The notes under the pieces were generated by a model, which was not told the origin of the DNA, searched no databases, and worked only from the letters and a program-made list of their open reading frames with translations. From Cherax quadricarinatus (Eukaryota; Arthropoda; Malacostraca; Decapoda; Parastacidae), in NCBI RefSeq assembly GCF_038502225.1, contig NW_027196456.1, forward strand, positions 1 to 64,000: a DNA stretch of 64,000 nt. The letters run 5' to 3'. The position numbers and the translations under genes were made by a program. Numbering within the stretch: position 1 is the stretch's first letter; each line of letters starts with the position of its first letter. Shown in pieces: positions 23,301-35,300 of this stretch.

Positions 23301-26300
23301 CCAGTAAGTTTATTTAGGTATAGGTACACATAAGTACAGTTATCATACCTAGTAACATATATGTAAATTGATGAAAACTTAGACACATGTGCAACATCTG
23401 GGTGCCTTTATTGTAGACCTTTGCCATCCAGTGGCTTTATCAACATAAATTCAAGGATATAATGAAAGACGGAAGAATTATATACAGAAGATGAGGTAAT
23501 CAGTATATAATTCTTCTGTCCTCCATTATGTCCTTGAATTTGTATTGATAAAGCCACTGGATGGTAAAACATCTACAATGAAGATATGTACCCAGATGTT
23601 GCACATGTCTAATTTTTCATCTAGTCAGTATTGTATACATTCATGCAGTATATGTAAATTACCTAGAATAACCCAAAAAGGATGCTGGTGGAAGGCTGTT
23701 GAGCCGTGGAATTGTAGCTGCTTTCCCCTTTCTTCGGTCAAACCTGAGAACATTTCAGGCACTGTATGACTCCTATATGTTTAGTGCTAATCATAAATTT
23801 TTAACACTTAATCATAAATTCTTTCTTTCTTTCAACGCACTGACCGTATCCCACCGAGGCACGGTGGCCCAAAAAAGAAAAACAAAAGTTTAATCATAAA
23901 TATAATACATTGTAAATAAATGAATATGTTGTCTTATTGTGCCAGGCTAGTACTGAGTTTATTTCCACAGGTATTTGGTCTGTTCCTTTAACACTTTTTT
24001 CTGATTATTTATCCGTCAGTGACTTCGACACATGGTATTCTTCCTTGCTTAATGCACTCTTTATTTTGAGCCATTTCACTTGCCAGTTTTCTTTGATGTG
24101 GGATTTTCTGTTATTCTTTTAGTGATCTGCTAGATCACTACAGGATGAAATTCTGATAATGTTTGTTGTGGATATCCTGAAACATATTAATGATAATAGA
24201 TATGTCGTAGATATGTTGCTTTAACTAGTTATACTGTATGTGAGGTGTTTAAAAAAGAGGAAGTCTGTAAAGTCAAAGTGAGGTCAAAGGAATTATCCTT
24301 AGGATAATTTAACTTCTGAGGGTTATTATGTAAGGATAATCCAACAAGAGCAAGTAGTATGGCTTATTTTCAATTGGGTTCTGTTGCTGGATGTGACGTA
24401 TGACATAAAATAAATCCTAGATATTGTACCTTTTAATTGCAAGATGGACATGGGCTGCAGGTGTAAGAATTTCCCATATATCTAGTCCCCCACCTTGGAA
24501 TTAAACCTGAGACTTTTCTGTTGTAATCAGAATGCTCTACCGCTGAGCTACAGGAACATTGGAAGGATTAACAAATGACTGATAAATATCATAATTTGTG
24601 ACTTTCAAACATCAGTTTAACAAGTGATAGTGTAATGAAATAGTCAAGTTTTCCTGATTGGTTGAGTCTGAAAATATTTTTAACATTTAGGACTTGGCAT
24701 TGATTGTAAAAGTGTTTCTTTTTTCTGGTCACTTTGCCTCAGTGGGAGGAGGCCATTGTGTTTAAAAAAGTTCATTCCACATCAGGAGCCCCTTGATAGA
24801 CATACAGTAGCTGTGGTGTATTATAGATTATTTTAAATACTAAAAGTTGTCTTATTCTTTCAGTGGGTCGCTTCTCCAACAAATGATATGTATGCTGATG
24901 CTGTGATGAAGGTGATTCTTAAGGCCCAAGAGTTAGATAGTAACGCTGTCTCCATACCAGCAGTGACGAGTGCAACATTTGACAAGATGCATTACAAGGT
25001 TAGTACATCTCTGCCAACTGATTTGTTGTACAGGTGCTCCTTGACTTACGATGAGGTTTCATTCTGACGAACCCATTGTAAGTTGAAAATATCATAAGTC
25101 TTTTATGAATATGATATGCTAAGTAAATAAGTAAATAAATAACTACTGTCACTGAATAAGTAAATAAATAATTACTGTAACTAATTGCTTTTGCACTGTT
25201 GTAAAGTTGAAATATCGTAAGTCAAACTGTCATAAGTCAAGGAGCACCTGTACATCTTAACACTTCCTATATTTCCAGTCTGCCAAAATCTTCCTTGGGT
25301 AACTGAGGAGAGTCTCTCTATTAGACCAGAAATATTTGTATGTTTTTTCTATACTTTTGAATGTAAGTTATTTATATACAGTGGTACCTTGACTTATGAG
25401 TGCCCCAACTTACGAGTGCCCCAACTTATGAGTTTTCCGAGTTACGAGCCGTCGCTCAGTTGATTTTTTGCTTTGAGTTGCTAACCAGAATCCGAGTTAC
25501 GAGCAAACTTCACATACGCTGCCACTCATAGGAGAGAGGAAACATCAAAAACCTCAATAATAACCAATGTGTAACATACTTTCAGTTTTGATACCACTGG
25601 TAGTGTCATCCTGCCAGAATGTTCTATAACGTATGCCCTAAGTAAAAAGAAACAATTCCGGAAGGTGTAATGCATGTTCGGCAGGCTGGCTGGTTGGGTG
25701 GCAAACTGGCTGGCCGGCTAGCTGGCCAGATGGTTGGCCGGCGCTGGCTGGCTGTCTCTATCTCCTGTCTGTCTGTATCGTCTCTGTCTATCTCTGTCTC
25801 TCACAGGTACACATAAATACAGTTATCTTTCTTTCAACACACCGGCCGTATCCCACCGAGGCGGGGTGGCCCAAAAGGGAAAACGAAAGTTTCTCCTTTT
25901 ACATTTAGTAATATATACAGGAGAAGAGGTTACTAGCCCCTTGCTTCTGGCATTTTAGTCGCCTCTTACAACATGCATGGCTTACGGAGGAAGAATTCTG
26001 TTCCACTTTCCCATGGAGATAAGAGAAAATAAACAAGAATAAGAACTAGAAAGAAAATAGAAGAAAACCCAGAGGGGTGTGTGTATATATATATATGCTT
26101 GGACATGTATGTGTAGTGTGACCTAAGTGTAAGTAGAAGTAGCAAGACATACCTGAAATCTTGCATGTTCATGAGACAGAAAAAAGGACACCAGCAATCC
26201 TACCATCATGTAAAGCAATTACAGGCTTTCATTTTACACTCACTTGGCAGGACGGTGGTACTGTACCTCCCTGGGCGGTTGCTGTCTACCAACCTACTAC

Positions 26301-29300
26301 CTAGGAATTACTGAATGTACTGTACATATACTATTTTATCGCTCTGGGGAGCTTTAATTAAATGTAGTATATTATGTGTGGGTGGGGTGGGCTGACCTGG
26401 CTGGCTACCATACCTCCCAAACCTGACTTCCTACAAATTTAACTCGCCTCTCACCCTACATTAAGACTACAAATATTTTAAGGTAAGTAATGGGTGTGCT
26501 GTGTGTATTTTACTTTTTATTGTTTTTAATGCCTAGTTCTATTGCTATTAGCAATAGATATTGACATTAGCAGTTTGGAGGGATATGTTGTGTATCTTTA
26601 TACGTACGTATATGCTTTTAAACTGTTGTGTTCTGAGCACCTCTGCAAAAACAGTGATTATGTGTGAGTGAGGTGAAAGTGTTGAATGATGATGAAAGTA
26701 TTTCTTTTTGGGGATTTTCTTTCTTATTGGGTCACCCTGCCTCGGTGGGAGATGGCCAACTTGTTTAAAAAAAAAAATTCTATTGCTAATGTAACATATG
26801 TTAGTGTAAACTTGTTACGTGGCATTTATATGCATTTATAAGTGGAAAAAATGGCATTCTGCTTTCTGGCAGTAGCCTGGAACTAACCTGCTGAATAAGT
26901 GGGGCCCTACTGTATCTAAAAATGAACAATTAAATTAAGAGTAGGCCATTATTATAATGATTGGAGATTGGTTCCAACAGAAAAAATATTCTGCTCAGAA
27001 ACTTGCATTAAAATTTCTACCTACACATTAGGTACTATGTTTACCTAATATATTGGAGGTAAGAAGGGCAGTGCCTGCACTCTGGAGGAGGAGGGATGGG
27101 GATATGTATTGTAGTTCAGAGAATCGTCTGAACTTTGATGTCAGCACTCTTCTGACAAGACAGTAACTGTATGAGTGACAGTGAAGTGTTTCTTCTAGTT
27201 TGGGTCACCCTACCTCAGTGGGAGAGGGCCAGTGTATTAAAAAAATAATCCTGCAATACACACAATATTAAATATAGTTCAGCAGGATGTTCTCTAAGAT
27301 CACTGGGGAAAATAATTAACTTTTATTATGCTGAAGACCTGTAGTGTATAGCCACCTCCAAATATTTCTAGCAAAATGCTGGTTTAGTGCTTCCTTTTAT
27401 TTCAGTAATTTGTTTGTAGAAATGTGATATTTAAGTGGCATAGAGCATTATTTGCCACTGATTCCAACCAGCTTCCCTCCTTCCTTTCAGCCACATAAAT
27501 ATGTTTCCTTGCATGATTACCAGTTTTTTTATTTTTTCAACAAGTCGGCCGTCTCCCACCGAGGCAGGGTGACCCAAAAAAGAAAGAAAATCTCCAAAAA
27601 GAAAATACTTTCATCATCATTCAACACTTTCACCACACTCGCACATTATCACTGTTTTTGCAGAGGTGCTCAGAATACAACAGTTTAGAAGCATACACAT
27701 ATAAAGATACACAACATATCCCTCCAAACTGCCAATATCCCAAACCCCTCCTTTAAAGTGCAGGCATTGTACTTCCCATTTCCAGGACTCAAGTCCGACT
27801 ATATGAAAATAACCGGTTTCCCTGAATCCCTTCACTAAATATTACCCTGCTCACACTCCAACAGATCGTCAGGTCCCAAGTACCATTCGTCTCCATTCAC
27901 TCCTATCTAACACGCTCACGCACGCTTGCTGGAAGTCCAAGCCCCTTGCCCACAGAACCTCCTTTACCCCCTCTCTCCAACCCTTTCGAGGACGACCCCT
28001 ACCCCGCCTTCCTTCCCCTATAGATTTATATGCTTTCCATGTCATTCTACTTTGATCCATTCTCTCTAAATGACCAAACCACCTCAACAACCCCTCTTCT
28101 GCCCTCTGACTAATACTTTTATTAACTCCACACCTTTTCCTAATTTCCACACTCCGAATTTTCTGCATAATATTTACACCACACATTGCCCTTAAACAGG
28201 ACATCTCCACTGCTTCCAACTGTCTCCTTGCTGCTGCATTTACCACCCAAGCTTCACACCCATATAAGAGTGTTGGTACTACTATACTTTCATACATTCC
28301 CTTCTTTGCCTCCATAGATAACGTTTTTTGACTCCACATATACCTCAATGCACCACTCACCTTTTTTCCCTCATCAATTCTATGATTAACCTCATCCTTC
28401 ATAAATCCATCCGCCGACACGTCAACTCCCAAGTATCTGAAAACATTCACTTCTTCCATACTCCTCCTCCCCAATTTGATATCCAATTTTTCTTTATCTA
28501 AATCATTTGACACCCTCATCACCTTACTCTTTTCTATGTTCACTTTCAACTTTCTACCTTTACACACATTCCCAGACTCATCCACTAACCTTTGCAATTT
28601 TTCTTTAGAATCTCCCATAAGCACAGTATCATCAGCAAAAAGTAACTGTGTCAATTCCCATTTTGAATTTGATTCCCCAAAATTTAATCCCACCCCTCTC
28701 CTGAACACCCTAGCATTTACTTCCTTTACAACCCCATCTATAAATATATTAAACAACCATGGTGACATTACACATCCCTGTCTAAGACCTACTTTTACCG
28801 GGAAGTAGTCTCCCTCTCTTCTACACACCGTAACCTGAGCCTCGCTATCCTCATAAAAACTCTTTACAGCATTTAATAACTTACCACCTATTCCATATAC
28901 TTGCAACATCTGCCACATTGCTCCTCTATCCACTCTATCATATGCCTTTTCTAAATCCATAAATGCAATAAAAACTTCCTTATTTTTATCTAAATACTGT
29001 TCACATATATGCTTCAATGTAAACACTTGATCTACACATCCCCTACCCACTCTGAAACCTCCTTGCTCATCCGCAATCCTACATTCTGTCTTACCTCTAA
29101 TTCTTTCAATTATAACCCTACCGTACACTTTTCCTGGTATACTCAGTAAACTTATTCCTCTATAATTTTTACAGTCTCTTTTGTCCCCTTTTATATAAAG
29201 GGACTATACATGCTCTCTGCCAATCCCTAGGTACCTTCCCCTCTTTCATACATTTATTAAACAAAAGTACCAACCACTCCAACACTATATCCCCCCTTGC

Positions 29301-32300
29301 TTTTAACATTTCTGTCAGGATCACATCAGTTCCAGCTGCTTTACCCCCTTTCATTTTACGTAATGCCTCACGTACCTCCCCCACACTTACATTCTGCTCT
29401 TCTTCACTCCTAAAAGATGGTATACCTCCCTGACCAGTGCATGAAATTACTGCCTCTGTTTCTTCCTTAACATTTAAAAGTTCCTCAAAATATTCTCGCC
29501 ATCTACCTAATACCTCCATCTCCCCATCTACTAACTCCCCTACTCTGTTTTTAACTGACAAATCCATACTTTCCCTAGGCTTTCTTAACTTGTTTAACTC
29601 ACTCCAAAATTTTTTCTTATTTTCATTAAAATTAAAATTAAATGATTACCAGTAGTACTATATTATTTGCATTATTTTAATATATTTTCTTCCAGATGTG
29701 TAACCTCTTTAATTGGCTTCAAGTTGGAAAAATTCAGATTCAGGAAGGATATAGGAAAGCACTGGTTTGGTAATAGAGTTGTGGATGAGTGGAACAAACT
29801 CCCGAGTACAGTTATAGAGGCTAAAACGTTGTGTAGTTTTAAAAATAGGTTAGATAAATACATGAGTGGGTGTGGGTGGGTGTGAATTGGACCTGACTAG
29901 CTTGTGCTACTAGATCTGATGCCATGCTCCTTCCTTAAGTGGAAGTGACCTGACTAGTTGGGTCATTGGGGCAATCGGGAGGACATGGACCTGCTGCAGT
30001 GTTCCTTCTTTCTTATGTTCTTACTGCTTTTCCTTCCCACCTTTTTTCTTTGAAAGAAGTCTAATAAAAAATTTACTCTTGTACAGGAGTGCTTGATAGA
30101 ATTATTCCAAGAAATGTTTGGAGAAGACTCTGTGCCCAAGTTGTTTAAGGGAGAGAAGCTCTATGTGACTGTCAACAATATCAAGGCCAACATTGATCTA
30201 ACCTCATTGGTAAGTCTTTCAAGATAAGCTTTTGCCCAAATCTTTTGTTCGTCTCCTAGCATCACACCGGCCATTATTGTGAACTTGATAGGATTTCCTA
30301 CAAGTTTGGTAATAGGACACTATTTGCAGACAAAACCTTTATTTTAAAGACTACGTTTAACCCACACATAGGGTTTATCAAGTTAATACATGGCATATGC
30401 TACATGACAGTATATACAAAAAGGTGAAATGAAGGCATGTGTAGTCAGGTGATGGATGATCAAGTTTTGTTGTCAGGTTGCTGGGTCACCTGCACACAAT
30501 GTTTTGGAGTACAGTGGACCCCCGCATAATGATATTAATCCGTTCCTGAGAGCTCAATGTTATGCGAAATTATCGTTATGCGAATTAATTTTCCCCATAA
30601 GAAATAATGGAAATCAAATTAATCCGTGCAAGACACCCAAAAGTATGAAAAAAAAAAAAAATTTTACCACATGAAATATTAATTTTAATACACACAAACT
30701 TAAGAAAACATGCACAGTTACATGACACTTACCTTTATTGAAGATGTGGTGATGATTGATGGGATGGGAGGAGGGGAGACTGGATGGTTTTAGTGTTTAG
30801 AAGGGGAATCCCCTTCCATTAGGACTTGAGGTGTCAAGTCCTTTTCCGGGGTTGCTTCCCTTCTTCTTTTAATGCCACTAGGACCAGCTTCAGAGTCACT
30901 GGACTTCTGTCGCACAACATATCTGTCCATAGAGGTCTGTACCTCTTGTTCCTTTATGACTTTCCTAAAGTGTTTCACAACAGTGTCAGTGTAATAGTCA
31001 CCAGCACAGCTTGCAATAGCTGTCCGAGGGTGATTTTCATCCATGAAGGTTTGCACTTCAAGCCACTTTGCACAGATTTCCTTAATCTTTGAAGTAGGCA
31101 ACTTCTTCAGTTTCTCTCTCCCCTCCTCTGAAGCAATTTCCTCAGGTGTGGCCTCTTGCTGCTGAAGTTGATCTAGCAGCTCATCAGTGGTTAGTTCTTC
31201 ATTGTCCTCCTCCACCAACTCTTCCACATCCTCCCCACTAACCTCCAACCCCAAGGACTTCCCCAATGCCACAATTGATTCCTCAACTGGCATAGGATTC
31301 TCAGGGTTAGCCTCAAATCCTTCAGAATCCCTTTGGTCTACACATTCTGGCCACAGTTTCTTCCAAGCAGAGTTCAAGGTCCTCTTAGTCACTCCCTCCC
31401 AAGCCTTACCTATAAGGTTTACACAATTGAGGATACTAAAGTGCTCTCTCCAAAACTCTCTTAGAGTCAATTGAGTTTCTGAGGTCACTACAAAGCACCT
31501 TTCAAACAGAGCTTTTGTGTACAGTTTTTTGAAGTTTGCAATAACCTGCTGGTCCATGGGCTGCAGGAGAGGAGTGGTATTAGGAGGCAAAAACTTCACC
31601 TTAATGAAGCTCATGTCCCCACAAAGTCGCTCTGCCAAGTCTGTAGGATGACCAGGGGCATTGTCTAACACCAGGAGGCACTTAAGGTCTAATTTCTTTT
31701 CAGTTAGGTAATTTTTCACAGTGGGGGCAAATGCTTGGTGTAACCAGTCATAGAAAAAGTCCCTAGTGACCCATGCCTTATTGTTTGCCCTCCACAGCAC
31801 ACACAAATTAGCCTTGAGGATATTCTTTTGCCTGAACACTCTGGGAGTTTCAGAGTGATACAATAATAAAGGCTTCACTTTGCATTCACCACTAGCATTG
31901 GCACACATGAGAAGAGTAAGCCTGTCTTTCATAGGCTTATGTACTGGGAGTGCCTTTTCCTCCTGAGTAATGTAGGTCCTGCTTGGCATTTTCTTCCAAA
32001 ACAGGCCTATTTCGTCACAATTAAACACTTGTTCAGGTTTCAGTCCTTCACTGTCTGTGTACTCCTTGAATTCATGTACATATTTTTCGGCTGCTTTTTG
32101 GTCCGAACTGGCAGCCTCACCATGCCTTATCACACTATGTATGCCACTACGCCTCTTAAATCTCTCAAACCAACCTTTGCTGGCCTTAAATTCACTCGCA
32201 TCACCACTAGTTGCAGGCATTTTTCTAATTAAATCCTCGTGCAACTTCCTAGCCTTTTCACTTATGATTGCTTGAGAGATGCTATCGCCTGCTATCTGTT

Positions 32301-35300
32301 TTTCGTTTATCCACACCAATAACAGTCTCTCAACATCTTCTATCACTTGCGATCTCTGTTTCAAAAGCACAGTTAAACCTTTGGCAAGAACAGCTTCCTT
32401 GATTGCCGTTCTCTTGGACACAATAGAAGCGATGGTTGATTGGGGTTTACTATACAACCTGGCCAGCTCGGAGACACGCACTGCACTTTCATACTTAGCA
32501 ATGATCTCTTTCTTCATCTCCATAGTAATTCTCACCCTTATTCCTGTAGGGTTAGCACTAGAAGCTTTCTTGGGGCCCATGGTCACTTATTTTTCAGGTG
32601 AAATCACTATAAAAAGGCTGTAATAATACGAAATGTTCCGATTGTATGCTTGAATGTTACCGCGGAGGCTGGCTTGTAAACAATGCCACTGGCAGAACAA
32701 GTGAGGCTGGCTCAGGCCGCATGGACGTGTCTCGGACGAATCGCGTTGAGCGAATTTTTTAGCACTACGCGAGGCAAAATTTTAGCGATCAAGTGTATCG
32801 CTATGCGGATTTAACACTATGCGATGCCAACATTATGCGGGGGTTCACTGTATTTTTTAAGATTTTAACCCTTTCACTGTTGAGACCCCTGCTCACAAAC
32901 TTGCTCTCAGTGTCAAAGAATTAAAAAAAAAAATTATTTTTATATGAAATGATAGAAAATCTTTTTCCAATGGTAATGACAAAAAAGTACGATATTTGAT
33001 GAAAAACTTATGGAATTACGTTCTCGCAAAGTTAGCGGTCTCAGCGATATATATACATCAGCGATTTTGCTCACTTTGAGCCTATTTTTGGCCAATTGCA
33101 TTGTTCCAGTCAACCAAACGCATAGCTATTTTGCTAAAACTCCATATGTTCTATCAATTGAGTTACAAGAAATTGCCCATTTACTGATATCAACTACCCA
33201 ATAAAGTGGTCAGATATTGGCAATTTGGCCACTTTCACACAAATTTCAAAAGTTGCCAATTTCAAAGTAGGGTTCAGAATAAACAATGCAGACATTCCTG
33301 GCACTAAAATAACATTTTTTCTGTTCATTAGTCATGTCTCCAGGCCCCTCTTTCATTACTCTTGTTTTCCATTTTGAATTTTTATTCACACAAAAAATAG
33401 AAGATTTACTGTTATGCAGACTGCTGCATTATTGTAATAATTGTATAAATAATGTCAACCCATTCGTGACTGTGTATTAGACTGGCCAGGTGGACACTTA
33501 TTGGACGGTGATGTCATTTGTTTACTCTTGAACATCAGCAAAAATCGAACATTTCCACTACTTTGAGCTCAATTTGAAGGTACTTTTCATCATGAAACCA
33601 ATCAAAATCCTCTCTATTTCTGTAATATATCTTCCATTCTATCAAATGAGACCAAGAAAATGAGAATACAACCATAAATACCATATGAAAATACACATCA
33701 AACTCAGCATTTTAAACAAAAAACACAGTTGGAGTTTTTTTCTCTCATGCATTGCGTGCTGCAGGTTTTTTTTTATACTGTGCACACTGACTACGCAGAC
33801 CCATTTTCTCAGAAGTAGGTTTACCAGCTTTCTCCCGCTATATTTGAAGCCGCTAGAATTTTGGTGTATTAATACAGCGCCAACTCTGGCTTGTAAGCCA
33901 TACTAATACGACACTGACAGTGAAAGGGTTAACATTGGTTGTGTAAAGCTAATTGCCCTTTACTGTAGTTCTGTTTATTAGTATTAGAAATCTGTACACG
34001 TGCGGCCAATAATCACCATCATCATGTTCTGTTTTGTCTTTGATAATTATTTTAGCCTTTGTCTAGTCTCATTAGATGTATTCTTTTTCCTTACAACTGA
34101 CTCATGTTTGGCTCTTTTTGTGTGTCTTGCTGCCATATTTGTGTTCAGAGGCACAGACTTCCAATATCATCAAATAGAACAAAGGGTCAGTATTGCAAAA
34201 CCTCTAGTTAAACTCGTGTTGAAAATCCTCCTAAACACAGTGTGTAGGTGACCCAACAAACTGACATCACCACTTTGTCATCCTTTACCTGTCCCTGCCT
34301 TTCTTTATTTTACCATTTTATTTAAATATTTATATGTTGCATGTGCCTTGTGTTTTGATAAAGCTTCTGCAAAGTGACAGCGCTGTATGACCCTTGTGTG
34401 TTTAGCTCTTAGTTGTGATTATAATAATAATAATCCTGTAAAGTCAAAATGTTGTGTTTAAATTTAAAGCTTTGTCTAGAAATAGTGTTTATTACCATAT
34501 TGACAATTGCTGCTTTTCCCTGTGATCAAAGAACTTAGTATTATTCCAGTGAAGGCAATGTGGAGACTAAAATACTAAGTATTCAACCTTTCATTTTTTA
34601 GGATGAAAAAGAGACAAATGCAGTGTAATGTGATACTTTATTGACAACATTTTGCCCACACAGTGTGCTTTGATAAAGCTCACAGAGAAAAGCAATTAGC
34701 CATAATGCTGAATGTAGTGCACAGAAGCGAGATTGTGTTGCCTTGATTGTAACAACGGACAGTTATTATTACAACAGTACCCTCAATTGATTGACTCAGT
34801 GGATTTTGTCCAGTACAGTAGAACCCACATATCCGGGGATTCGGGCATCCATGGTGGGTCTTGGAATGTATCACCCTTGGATACAGGAGGGACTACTGGT
34901 AGTCTCCCCCATATCTGCAGGTGATATGTTCAAAGACCTACTGCAGATGCCCGAAACCGTGGATACTGTATTTTCATTGTTAAATCAAGAGTTGACTGTA
35001 CCTACTTTTTTTTTTCCACTTCATTCTTGACCGTGACTTAGTTCAGGTGGCCTCTGTATATATTCTATATCCCTTATTAGTCCATGGTTGTATTCTCTGC
35101 ATGGCAGGGTTCATTTATAAATAAATAAATAACAAAAAGGCACAATACCGTGACTGGAACGATACACAAATAACCCGCACATAAAAGACAGAAGCTTACG
35201 ACGACGTTTCGGTCCGACTTGGACCATTGACAAAGTCACACTAACAGAGGAGGAGCAGAACGGCTATATATAGGCAGGAAGAGGTGGAGGTAGTAGTAGT

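Noticed and set aside
33010..33204. 64-codon frame in the TTAA element at 32869-33928
   Set aside because: Not conserved in the homologous element at 16782-18296; low-complexity AT-rich text.
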